Shown: one piece after another, positions 1-7,584 of the stretch
Numbering within the stretch: the first letter of the stretch is position 1
How the letters are laid out: the number at the start of each line of letters is the position of its first letter
Assembly: GCA_025210525.1 (NCBI GenBank)
Contig: JAOARP010000060.1
Span: forward strand, 57,985 to 121,984
Length of the DNA: 64,000 nt
Direction: 5' to 3'
Origin: Marinisporobacter sp.
Lineage (GTDB): Bacteria; Bacillota; Clostridia; Peptostreptococcales; Thermotaleaceae
Notes under the pieces: generated by a model
Database searches by the model: none
The model's input: only the letters and a program-made list of their open reading frames with translations
Told to the model about the DNA's origin: nothing
Translations under genes and position numbers: made by a program

Positions 1-1164
1 GAAGCATTAAAAAACCCTATTGAAAGTAAGCCTTTAAGAGAAATGGTTAAGTCTTCAGAAAAAATTTGTATTATTATTTCTGATGTTACAAGGGCTTGGC
101 AGAAAATGAGTTTCTATCTTTCTTTTATAGTAGATGAACTGAATGAAGCAGGAATTAAGGATAAGGATATTACCTTCCTTTGTGCTACAGGGACCCATAG
201 AAGTCAGACAAAGGAAGAACATGAGCTTCTCTTAGGGAAAAAACTATCAAAAAGATTTGAAGTGATAGATCATAATTGTTTTGATGAAGAGCATTTGGTA
301 TATTTAGGAAAGACCAGTTTTGGAACACCTATAAGTATCAATAAAAAGGCTATTGAGGCGGATCACATTATATTAACAGGAGCTATTGTATTTCATGATT
401 TGGCAGGCTGGGGAGGCGGAAGAAAATCCATTTTACCAGGGATTGCATCCTTTGAATCTATTATGGCAAATCATGCACTAGCACTAAGTAAAGAGATAGG
501 AGAAGGTTCTAATCCAGAAGTTCGATGTGGAAGTGTTGATAAAAATCCAATTCATTTAGATATGATGGAGGCAGCAAGTTTTGTGAAACCTTCTTTTTTA
601 TTCAATGTGATTTTAGATGATCAAGGATGTATTATAAAGGCAGTGGCAGGAAATTATGAAAAAGCCCATACGGTAGGACGAAGAATGGTAGATGAACTAG
701 ATGGCGTATGGATTAAGGAAAAAGCAGATTTGGTTATTGCATCAGCTGGAGGATATCCTAAAGATATAAACCTTTATCAAGCCACAAAAGCATTAAGTAA
801 TGCGAAAGAAGCTGTAAATTTGGGAGGATATATTATTATTTTAAGTGAATGTATTGAAGGCTTTGGGAATGAAGATTTGCGCCGAATTATTGAAAAATAT
901 AAAAATAATATAGAAAGAGAATGTGCTGTAAGAGAAAAGTTTACGGTAGCAAAATATATAGGATATGATATGGCAGTATCAGCAAGGAAATGGCATGTTA
1001 TATTTGTATCTAATATAGATAAAGATTTATTAGAGCAGGTAAATATTAGGGTAGTTAAAACGGTGAAAGAGGCTTTAAACTTGGTTTATAAGGAAAAAGG
1101 AAAAAGTTTAAAGACCTATTTTATGCCTTATGGAGGGAATACTTTACCTAAAATAGAAAAATGA
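1..1164 (+). CDS. LarA-family (nickel-pincer) lactate racemase-like protein, 5' end outside window
   Basis: The reading frame is open at the left edge, so the start lies upstream; 387 residues are visible against roughly 420 for LarA. Family hallmarks in order are a DVTRAW segment (usually DxTRP), ATGTHR with the conserved His, DHNC, GGGRKSILPG with the Lys that holds the nickel-pincer cofactor in LarA, and a following NH. The family interconverts D- and L-2-hydroxyacids in the cytosol. Retention of the cofactor Lys and the His residues suggests an active enzyme, but the substrate cannot be read from sequence because LarA homologues act on several hydroxyacids. The next genes form an amino-acid transport operon with its own promoter, so LarA probably belongs to the unit upstream of the window. 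Confidence 0.85.
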   Translation, partial: EALKNPIESKPLREMVKSSEKICIIISDVTRAWQKMSFYLSFIVDELNEAGIKDKDITFLCATGTHRSQTKEEHELLLGKKLSKRFEVIDHNCFDEEHLVYLGKTSFGTPISINKKAIEADHIILTGAIVFHDLAGWGGGRKSILPGIASFESIMANHALALSKEIGEGSNPEVRCGSVDKNPIHLDMMEAASFVKPSFLFNVILDDQGCIIKAVAGNYEKAHTVGRRMVDELDGVWIKEKADLVIASAGGYPKDINLYQATKALSNAKEAVNLGGYIIILSECIEGFGNEDLRRIIEKYKNNIERECAVREKFTVAKYIGYDMAVSARKWHVIFVSNIDKDLLEQVNIRVVKTVKEALNLVYKEKGKSLKTYFMPYGGNTLPKIEK

Positions 1165-1196
1165 AAAAAAAATCAAAAAAACTTTTAAATACGCAC

Positions 1197-1225
1197 TTGA
1201 ATATTTATTAGGACTAATGTATAAT
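1197..1225 (+). promoter_or_regulatory. SigA-type promoter of the amino-acid ABC operon
   Basis: TTGAAT (1197-1202) and TATAAT (1220-1225) are separated by exactly 17 bp and lie about 45 bp upstream of the lipoprotein start codon. Confidence 0.75.
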
Positions 1226-1271
1226 GTTACACATGATGACAAAACATTGAAACTTCAAGGGGGAAATAAAA

Positions 1272-2105
1272 ATGTTCAAAAAAAATAGTAAAAAAATAAT
1301 AGCAATGCTATTATTGGTATGTATGGTATTTGCATTTACAGGATGTGGACAACAAAAAAGTAGTGCAGATGAAGCTGTGAGTAAAGTGGAAAAAATAAAG
1401 AAGGCAGGAAAAATTGTAGTTGGTACATGTGCAGATTATCCACCATATGAATTTCATAAAGAAATCGATGGACAAGATACAATTGTAGGATTTGATATTG
1501 AGATTGCTAAGAAAGTAGCAGAAGAACTTGATGTAGAGCTTGAGATTAAAGATATGAAATTTGATGGATTATTACCAGCTCTTGTAGCAAATAAAATTGA
1601 TTTTATTGCCGCGGGAATGAATCCAACAGAAGAAAGAGCAAAAAGTGTTGATTTTTCTAAGGTATATTATAAAGAAGAACAAAGAATATTAGTAAAGAAA
1701 GAATTAGTAGATAAGATCAAAGGAAAAGAAGATTTCAAAGGTCTTAAAATAGGAGCTCAAAAGGCAACAATACAGCAAGATTTAGCACAAAGTATTGAAG
1801 GAGCTGAACCTAAACTACTTAGCAAAATAACGGATTTAGTATTAGAATTATCAAATGATAAGATTCAAGGAATTGTTTTAGTAAAACCTGTAGCAGAAGC
1901 TTATGCAAAGCAGAATGAAGATTTAGCTGTATTAGATTTAGGTTTAGGTACAGGAAATGAAGCAGACTCTAGTGTAGCTATAGCCATTAATAAAGGAAAT
2001 GAAGAGTTGGTACAATCAATTGATAAAACACTAGATCAGTTAATGAGCGAAGGTAAAGTAGATGAATTTATAGCTGAGGCAGTTAAATTATCTGAAGAAG
2101 AGTAG
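1272..2105 (+). CDS. amino-acid ABC transporter substrate-binding lipoprotein
   Basis: 277 residues. The N-terminus is a lipoprotein signal peptide ending in a lipobox (FTGC), so the protein should be anchored outside the membrane through the Cys at about residue 25. The rest is a family 3 (polar amino acid) binding protein, with the typical stretches VGTCADYPPYEF and GFDIEIAKKVAEEL near the N-lobe and GMNPTEERAKSVDFS. The gene follows AAGGGGG-type SD and a clear promoter. Permease and ATPase genes follow, making a complete importer. The closely linked aminotransferase (3678) suggests that the imported amino acid is used as carbon or nitrogen source; the exact ligand is unknown. Confidence 0.93.
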   Translation: MFKKNSKKIIAMLLLVCMVFAFTGCGQQKSSADEAVSKVEKIKKAGKIVVGTCADYPPYEFHKEIDGQDTIVGFDIEIAKKVAEELDVELEIKDMKFDGLLPALVANKIDFIAAGMNPTEERAKSVDFSKVYYKEEQRILVKKELVDKIKGKEDFKGLKIGAQKATIQQDLAQSIEGAEPKLLSKITDLVLELSNDKIQGIVLVKPVAEAYAKQNEDLAVLDLGLGTGNEADSSVAIAINKGNEELVQSIDKTLDQLMSEGKVDEFIAEAVKLSEEE

Positions 2106-2120
2106 AAAATATAAAAAAAG

Positions 2121-2158
2121 GCAAAAGGTGATGAATCATCTTTTGCTTAAATTTTGTT
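2121..2158 (+). terminator. attenuating hairpin between binding-protein and permease genes
   Basis: An approximately 12 bp stem (2121-2146, with one G-U pair) is followed by a U-rich but interrupted tail. It probably ends part of the transcripts, so that binding protein is made in excess over permease and ATPase, as is usual in such operons. Confidence 0.55.
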
Positions 2159-2171
2159 CGTGACGTATAAT
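2143..2171 (+). promoter_or_regulatory. possible internal promoter before the permease gene
   Basis: A perfect TATAAT lies at 2166-2171, with a weak -35 (TTGCTT, 2143-2148) 17 bp upstream that overlaps the hairpin. The -10 is convincing; the -35 is not. Confidence 0.4.
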
Positions 2172-2220
2172 AGAAATTGTTATGTAAAAAAATCACAGGA
2201 TTTATTAGGAGGTGTCAGCA

Positions 2221-2883
2221 TTGGATATAGCATTTTTGGCGAAATATTATAAGTTTTTTATTAGTGGAACAGGAGTTACTTTACTACTTTCTTTCTTTGG
2301 TGTGATTTTTGGTGTTGTTGTGGGGATTTTCTTAGCTTTAATGAAAATGTCAGAAAAAAGAATTTTTAGATTTCCAGCAACAGCTTATATTGAGGTAGTA
2401 AGAGGAACACCCCTTTTAGTGCAATTATTTATTATTTATTATGGATTACCTCTATTGATAGGGATAGAATTTCCAGATTTAATGCTTGCAATTATTGCCG
2501 TATCTTTTAATAGTGCAGCGTATGTGGCAGAGATTATTCGTGCAGGGATACAATCCATTGACAAAGGACAAATGGAAGCGGCAAGATCTTTAGGAATGAC
2601 AAATGGAATGGCTATGAGATATATTATTATTCCTCAAGCATTCAAAAATATTTTACCAGCACTTGGAAATGAATTTATTGTATTAGTAAAAGAATCAGCT
2701 ATTGTTTCTGTTGTTGGAATATATGATTTAATGTATCGAGCAGATACAGTAAGGGGAATATCCTATAAACCTTTTGCACCGCTCATTATTGCAGCCATTA
2801 TTTACTTTATTATTACATTTACCCTTTCAAAACTAGTAGGGATTCTTGAGAGGAGGTTAAGTGCCAGTGATTCACGTAACTAA
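2221..2883 (+). CDS. amino-acid ABC transporter permease (HisM/GlnP family)
   Basis: About 220 residues. Four to five hydrophobic segments and the cytoplasmic EAA loop ([11 protein letters not shown] then [18 protein letters not shown]) identify a membrane permease of polar amino-acid importers; the loop docks to the ATPase encoded next. A GTG at 2212 is possible, but it lies inside the AGGAGG SD (2207-2212). The TTG at 2221, 8 nt after the SD, is the better start. The 3' end overlaps the ATPase gene by about 20 nt, indicating translational coupling. Confidence 0.92.
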   Translation: MDIAFLAKYYKFFISGTGVTLLLSFFGVIFGVVVGIFLALMKMSEKRIFRFPATAYIEVVRGTPLLVQLFIIYYGLPLLIGIEFPDLMLAIIAVSFNSAAYVAEIIRAGIQSIDKGQMEAARSLGMTNGMAMRYIIIPQAFKNILPALGNEFIVLVKESAIVSVVGIYDLMYRADTVRGISYKPFAPLIIAAIIYFIITFTLSKLVGILERRLSASDSRN

Positions 2884-3589
2884 TTTAAACAAAAGCTTTG
2901 GGGATTTACATGTTTTAAAAGGAATAGATGAGCATATTAAAAAAGGAGAGGTTGTTGTTGTTATAGGTCCTAGTGGATCTGGTAAAAGTACTTTTTTAAG
3001 ATGTTTAAATCTTTTAGAAGAGCCTACAGGTGGAGATATTGTTTTTGAAGGTGCTTCTATTATGGATAAAAAGAATGATATTAATAAACAAAGAGAAAAA
3101 ATGGGGATGGTATTTCAACAGTTTAATTTATTTCCACATATGACAGTTTTAGAAAATATTACCCTTGCCCCAATAAAAGTAAAAAATATGGGAAAATCAG
3201 AAGCAGAAAAGATTGCATTTAGGCTATTAGAGAGAATCGGACTTTCGGATAAGGCAAATAATTATCCAAATCAGTTATCTGGAGGACAAAAACAAAGAAT
3301 TGCTATTGCAAGAGCTTTAGCTATGTCTCCTGATGTAATGCTTTTTGATGAGCCAACTTCAGCACTAGACCCTGAGATGGTTGGAGAAGTATTAGATGTA
3401 ATGAAAGAATTAGCAGCAGAGGGTATGACCATGGTGGTAGTTACCCATGAGATGGGATTTGCAAAGGAAGTTGCAACGAGAGTACTTTTTATGGATGGAG
3501 GAAAAGTTGTAGAACAAGCAGAGCCTAAAGAGATATTTGAAAATCCTAAACATCCAAGGACAAAAGACTTCTTAGGAAAAGTTTTATAA
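2867..3589 (+). CDS. amino-acid ABC transporter ATP-binding protein (GlnQ family)
   Basis: About 240 residues. All ATPase motifs are present: Walker [10 protein letters not shown] (near residue 33), Q-loop QQFNLFPH, signature LSGGQKQR, Walker [13 protein letters not shown] and H-loop VVTHEM. Two GTG codons compete as start. GTG 2861 is only 4 nt from AGGAGG; GTG 2867 gives the family-typical beginning [12 protein letters not shown] and is preferred. The protein energises the permease encoded just upstream. A strong terminator follows directly, so the transporter unit ends here. Confidence 0.94.
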   Translation: MIHVTNLNKSFGDLHVLKGIDEHIKKGEVVVVIGPSGSGKSTFLRCLNLLEEPTGGDIVFEGASIMDKKNDINKQREKMGMVFQQFNLFPHMTVLENITLAPIKVKNMGKSEAEKIAFRLLERIGLSDKANNYPNQLSGGQKQRIAIARALAMSPDVMLFDEPTSALDPEMVGEVLDVMKELAAEGMTMVVVTHEMGFAKEVATRVLFMDGGKVVEQAEPKEIFENPKHPRTKDFLGKVL

Positions 3590-3598
3590 GTTTGACCT

Positions 3599-3640
3599 AA
3601 TATTCGTGAAAAATAGATGTTTTTCACGAATATTTTTATA
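3599..3640 (+). terminator. Rho-independent terminator after the ABC operon
   Basis: A perfect 15 bp stem (3599-3613 with 3620-3634), a 6 nt loop and a T-rich tail. Confidence 0.88.
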
Positions 3641-3677
3641 AATAGGATTCATGATAAAAAAGAAAGCAGGTGGAAGG

Positions 3678-4832
3678 ATGAAGCATAGATTTTTATCGAA
3701 GAGATATTGGAATAGCATTACAACCCCTATGGCAGAGGTCGTTGAACTTAGCTATAAGTATGATGATTTGATTAATTTAAGTTTAGGAGATCCTGATTAT
3801 ATTACAGACAAATCTATTATTAATGAAGCTTTTTTAGATGCTAACAAAGGACATACAAGATATGCAGATTCTTTAGGAGATCCCCAGTTACGATGTGAGA
3901 TTGCAAACTTTTATCAAAGAACCTATCATTATGAAGTGAATGATGAAGAAATCATGGCTACTGTAGGAGCTTGTCATGGTATGTACCTAATACTTGAAGC
4001 TATTTTAGATGATGGAGATGAAGTGATTGTACCAGAGCCTTATTTTACTCCCTATTACAATCAAATACAGTTAGTAAGAGGAAAACCTGTAATATTAGAA
4101 ACCTATGAAAGAGATCATTTTCAGATAGATGTTGAAAAGTTAAAGGGGCTCATTACCAATCGAACAAAAGCAATTATTATAAATACTCCCAATAATCCAA
4201 CAGGAGCATGTATTGATGAAGAGCATTTAAAGAAAATAGCAAAAGTTGCTATAGAACATGATTTGATTGTTATAGCAGATGAGGTATATGGTGGATTTAG
4301 CTTTCAAAAGCCTTTTGTACCTATGGCAAAAATAGAAGGAATGAAGGAAAGAACCATTACATTAGGAAGTTTTTCAAAAGATTATGCTATGACAGGATGG
4401 AGAATTGGATATGCATTAGCCCCTAATTATATTATTGATTGTATAAGAGATATTAATGAAGGGATATGTTTTTCAGCCCCATCTATTTCGCAAAGGGCAG
4501 CTATTCATGCAATTAGAATGAGAGAAAATGTGTTAGAGCCTATGGCGAAGGAATATAAAAAACGAGTTGAGTATGCTTATAAAAGAATCAATGAAATTCC
4601 GAAAATATCAGTGCTTCCTCCTCAAGGAACATTTTACTTATTTGTAAATATAAAAGAAACAGGACTTACTTCTATGGAGATGAGTAGAAAACTATTAGAA
4701 GAAGCACATGTTTTAGTGATTCCAGGAAGTGCCTTTGGAAAAAGCGGAGAAGGATATATTAGGATTGCATGTACTGTAGGGGTGGAGCGATTAAAGGAAG
4801 CTTTTGATCGGATAGAAAAAATCAATCTATAA
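3678..4832 (+). CDS. PLP-dependent aminotransferase, class I/II (aspartate aminotransferase fold)
   Basis: 384 residues from the ATG at 3678, preceded by AGGTGGAAGG. An upstream in-frame ATG (3651) would add nine residues but has no good SD. The fold-type I signatures are NTPNNPTGA, the ADEVYG segment whose Asp contacts the pyridine nitrogen, SFSKDYAMTGWRIGY with the Schiff-base Lys, and a C-terminal RIACTVG Arg for the substrate carboxylate. It transfers amino groups between an amino acid and a 2-oxoacid in the cytosol. Its place behind an amino-acid importer suggests catabolism of the imported amino acid. Specificity cannot be assigned. Confidence 0.88.
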   Translation: MKHRFLSKRYWNSITTPMAEVVELSYKYDDLINLSLGDPDYITDKSIINEAFLDANKGHTRYADSLGDPQLRCEIANFYQRTYHYEVNDEEIMATVGACHGMYLILEAILDDGDEVIVPEPYFTPYYNQIQLVRGKPVILETYERDHFQIDVEKLKGLITNRTKAIIINTPNNPTGACIDEEHLKKIAKVAIEHDLIVIADEVYGGFSFQKPFVPMAKIEGMKERTITLGSFSKDYAMTGWRIGYALAPNYIIDCIRDINEGICFSAPSISQRAAIHAIRMRENVLEPMAKEYKKRVEYAYKRINEIPKISVLPPQGTFYLFVNIKETGLTSMEMSRKLLEEAHVLVIPGSAFGKSGEGYIRIACTVGVERLKEAFDRIEKINL

Positions 4833-4860
4833 TAGATGAAAATGTAAGTTATATACAAAT

Positions 4861-4895
4861 TCAGGTGGAGCAAAAGCTCTTCCTGGATTTTTTAA
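4861..4895 (+). terminator. terminator after the aminotransferase gene
   Basis: An imperfect 10 bp stem (CAGG and GAGC arms with two internal mismatches, AAAA loop) is followed by ATTTTTTAATTT. Confidence 0.7.
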
Positions 4896-5118
4896 TTTAT
4901 AGGACATATGTATATAATTGATGATTTAGAAAAGAATTTGTAACACAATTGTTATTGATTATAATAGGATATTTGTGGTATATATAAATAAGGGACGAGA
5001 GGTTTATTATTGACATAAAAATGGGGATGGGCATACTTTGGGAAGTATAAAAAAACATAAAATAGTCAATAATACAGAAGTTCTTATAGAATAATATTTG
5101 TGTTAAGGAGAATGAAAA

Positions 5119-5220
5119 ATGAACAGAGTAAAAACTTTAATGGTAGGATCTATGTATTTTGTTTTACTAGCAAGTGTTACAATTGGTATTACAAATTTAA
5201 GCAGAATGATTAGTTATTAA
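5119..5220 (+). CDS. 33-residue single-pass membrane mini-protein
   Basis: A short frame begins with ATG at 5119 behind AAGGAG (5105-5110, 8 nt spacing) and ends at TAA 5218-5220. The product has a basic N-terminus, then about 18 hydrophobic residues (VGSMYFVLLASVTIGI), then a short polar tail. A TTGACA box at 5010-5015 may be part of its promoter, and a terminator follows the stop immediately, so it looks like a monocistronic gene. No Cys or Pro signature of a cyclic peptide precursor is present. No family is recognised. It faces the degraded two-component system, but no link can be shown. Confidence 0.55.
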   Translation: MNRVKTLMVGSMYFVLLASVTIGITNLSRMISY

Positions 5221-5221
5221 A

Positions 5222-5255
5222 AATAATGGCCTAAGATGGCCATTATTTTTTTTAG
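5222..5255. terminator. bidirectional terminator between mini-protein and regulator genes
   Basis: A perfect 10 bp stem AATAATGGCC/GGCCATTATT (5222-5231, 5238-5247) with eight T on the plus strand, serving the convergent genes on both sides. Confidence 0.85.
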
Positions 5256-5261
5256 ATCCAA

Positions 5262-6005
5262 TTAATATTGTAATTTTTCCTTGATCCATTTTATTTTACT
5301 TTTACTTGCAGGTATAATATCAGGGATATTTTTTAGAGAAATATCGTAGGTATAATTAATTTTTTTCCTAAAGCCTTCAATTTTCATTAAATTTACAATA
5401 AAGCTTCTATGAATTCTACAAAAATAATCATCTGGGAGCTTTTGTTCGAAATAGCTTAGTGGATATTTTGTATAATAAAATTTTTCTTGTGTTCTAATTT
5501 TAATATTTTTATTGAGAGATTCGAAATAAATAATATCTTCCAAATCTAACAATATAATATTATCTTCCTCATATACAAAGATTTTTTTTTTGTTTTCTTT
5601 GTAAGTATGACTAAGTTCATAAATAGATTTTGCATGATGAGCATTTTTGTTATGGATTACTTTATGGATGCATTACTGCAATCTTTCTAAAGAAGTGGGT
5701 TTTAATAAATAATCTATAGCATTTAATTCAAATGCCTGTATAGCATAGTCATTAAAGGCTGTTACGAATACAATATGTATGTTTTTCTGTTTTTTAAAAA
5801 TTTGTTCTGCAAGATAAATTCCGTTGATTTGAGGCATATCAATATCTAAAAAAATTACATCAGGCTGTAACAAGTCTATATGAAAAAAGCCTTCAAAGGG
5901 ATCTGAAAAACTACCTATTATTTCAACTTCTTCTAATTCTGATAATAAACAAGTTAATTCTTTTAATGCAATATTTTCATCATCAATAAGTATAGCCTTT
6001 AGCAT
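5262..6005 (-). pseudogene. LytTR response regulator interrupted by one in-frame stop codon
   Basis: From the ATG at 6005 (AGGAGG at 6012-6017) a receiver domain reads MLKAILIDDEN, with the phospho-acceptor in VIFLDIDMP and the conserved Lys in DYLLKP. A single TAA at 5673-5675 then stops translation after LERLQ. The same frame continues unchanged as CIHKVIHNKN, a linker and a complete LytTR DNA-binding domain (DYFCRIHRSFIVNL, then a C-terminal IPASKSK segment). No indel is needed: one substitution separates this from an intact 247-residue regulator. An ATG at 5552 could restart translation of the DNA-binding domain alone. The start overlaps the kinase gene by about 23 nt. Nonsense mutation is the simplest reading; readthrough or re-initiation is possible. 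Confidence 0.82.
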
Positions 6006-7176
6006 GTAAGACCTCCTTTTTAATAGGAATCTGAATAGTAACTTTTGTTCCATTTTTTAAGGTGCTATCTATTTTTAGTCCTTCTTCATAAATAGAAAAT
6101 AATCGTTGATGAACATTAAAAAGTCCTATTCCTTGATTTTTGAGAGCCCCTTTCATGATTAATGAAATCTTTTCTTTTGGTATACCTATACCATTATCTT
6201 CTACTATTATTATGAGATAATTTGAGCTAAGTTTTGCTGAAATTTTAATTTCACAAGAATTTGAACTATTTTTTAAACCATGACGAACAGCATTTTCAAC
6301 AATGGGCTGCAAGGTAAAAGGAGGTATTTTAAAGTGTAATATTTGTGGATCTATATCATAAATGATTTTTAATTTATCATCAAAACGAGCTTTTTCGATG
6401 GTTAAATAAGATTTGACAATATCAAATTCATAATCAAAAGAGACTAGATCATTTTGATTATATATTTTAAAATTAAATTTTGCTCTTAAATAATTACTTA
6501 ACTCTAAAAGCAAGCTACGTGCTTTTTCGGGAGATTGTCGTGTAAGATAAATAATTGTATTCAATGTATTATATAAAAAGTGAGGAACGATTTGAGCTTG
6601 TAAAAATGCAAGCTGTGTTTTTGTATAGTTTTGAGATTTTTTGTAATGAGTAGCAATAGTAATAGAAATTGCGTGCATTTGACAAACAATGAAAATAAAA
6701 AAGCCTATTGTAAACAGATGTGCAAATTTGTAATTATCATGCAACTTAAAAATATATGCCATATCTACTACGGCAGTTAAAAGTAATATAGCTGTACCTA
6801 ATAATAATATGGTTGCTCCAGGGCTACCCTTTATTTTAGCAATAATTATTACCCATAGCATATAAATAAAAGAGAGAACAAAGAGAATTTGACATTCAGG
6901 TAAGAGCAGAGAGTATATTTTTAAAGGGGTGAAAATAATAAGCACTATATATAATGAAAATATGAAAACAATTCCTTTCAATAGCTTTTTTGAAAAATCT
7001 TGAGGATATAAGCTATGGATCAACAAACTTAAAAATATAGGACCAGAGGGTATGGTAATATATTCAAATTTTGCAATAAGGTAGAAAGATATCTTAGGAA
7101 ATAAGATGGTAGCAACAACTTCTTTTATTAAAAATTCACGAAGAGCGGTTGCAAAGCAAAACAATCCTAAATACAA
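5983..7176 (-). CDS. LytS-type sensor histidine kinase, N-terminally truncated
   Basis: About 397 residues from a TTG at 7176 with no convincing SD. Six hydrophobic helices are followed by a His_kinase domain (AQIVPHFLYNTLNTI, phospho-His) and an ATPase domain with N-box VENAVRHGLK, G1 VEDNGIGIP and G2 GIGLFNVHQR. The first residues (LYLGLFCFATALREF) resemble the middle of a 7TM-DISM sensor domain, so the extracellular domain and the first helices appear to be missing. The open frame runs into the divergent gene at 7194 without recognisable kinase sequence. The catalytic half is intact, but the sensor is cut, and the partner regulator carries a stop. This is most likely a system in decay. A sequencing or assembly cause cannot be excluded. 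Confidence 0.75.
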   Translation of the reverse strand: MYLGLFCFATALREFLIKEVVATILFPKISFYLIAKFEYITIPSGPIFLSLLIHSLYPQDFSKKLLKGIVFIFSLYIVLIIFTPLKIYSLLLPECQILFVLSFIYMLWVIIIAKIKGSPGATILLLGTAILLLTAVVDMAYIFKLHDNYKFAHLFTIGFFIFIVCQMHAISITIATHYKKSQNYTKTQLAFLQAQIVPHFLYNTLNTIIYLTRQSPEKARSLLLELSNYLRAKFNFKIYNQNDLVSFDYEFDIVKSYLTIEKARFDDKLKIIYDIDPQILHFKIPPFTLQPIVENAVRHGLKNSSNSCEIKISAKLSSNYLIIIVEDNGIGIPKEKISLIMKGALKNQGIGLFNVHQRLFSIYEEGLKIDSTLKNGTKVTIQIPIKKEVLHAKGYTY

Positions 7177-7193
7177 ACTAGGATTATTATGAA

Positions 7194-7547
7194 ATGAAGA
7201 AATTAAAAGTACAAGAAAATATTCTTCAAATGATTAAAGATACAGATAAAATTTTAGATAATAAAGATAAGGATCAATATGATGTAGCTCAATGCGAAAA
7301 GATGTTAGAAAAGATAAAAAAAGAAAAAGATGTATTAGGTGGTTTAAAAGTAGGAAAAAGTGATGAAAAGCAACATGCAGATTTATTGAATTTTTATGAT
7401 AATACAATAACAGCTTTTACAGATTTAAAAGAATCAATGAAAACATTAAATGAAATGAATAAAACCATTGAAGAATTTACAAAATCAATAGAAGAAGCAA
7501 CAAAATCTTTAGAAGAATGGGCTAAAATATTAGATGAAAAAAATTAA
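7194..7547 (+). CDS. hypothetical coiled-coil protein
   Basis: 117 residues, almost entirely charged heptad-like helix (many K, E, D, L, I), with no signal peptide and no Cys cluster. The last third repeats a TIEEFTKSIEEATKSLEE-like pattern. The frame begins at ATG 7194 just behind an in-frame stop; only a weak AGGA lies upstream. The gene starts exactly where the divergent kinase gene breaks off, so its own 5' region may derive from a rearrangement. It ends about 40 bp before the protease gene and could share its transcript. No function is recognised. Confidence 0.6.
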   Translation: MKKLKVQENILQMIKDTDKILDNKDKDQYDVAQCEKMLEKIKKEKDVLGGLKVGKSDEKQHADLLNFYDNTITAFTDLKESMKTLNEMNKTIEEFTKSIEEATKSLEEWAKILDEKN

Positions 7548-7584
7548 ATTGATGTATCCTGAAAAAGGAAAGGGGAATAAAAAA

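Noticed and set aside
3271..3627. 118-residue antisense frame in the ABC ATPase gene
   Set aside because: Lies fully opposite Walker B and H-loop codons of a well-defined gene and runs through its terminator.
5119..5220. AgrD-like cyclic autoinducer precursor
   Set aside because: The product has no Cys or Ser in a thiolactone context, no acidic tail, and no AgrB-type peptidase gene nearby.
7534..7584. Longer N-terminus of the clostripain-like protease
   Set aside because: It would overlap the upstream gene, has no SD and places a charged extension ahead of a perfect signal peptide.
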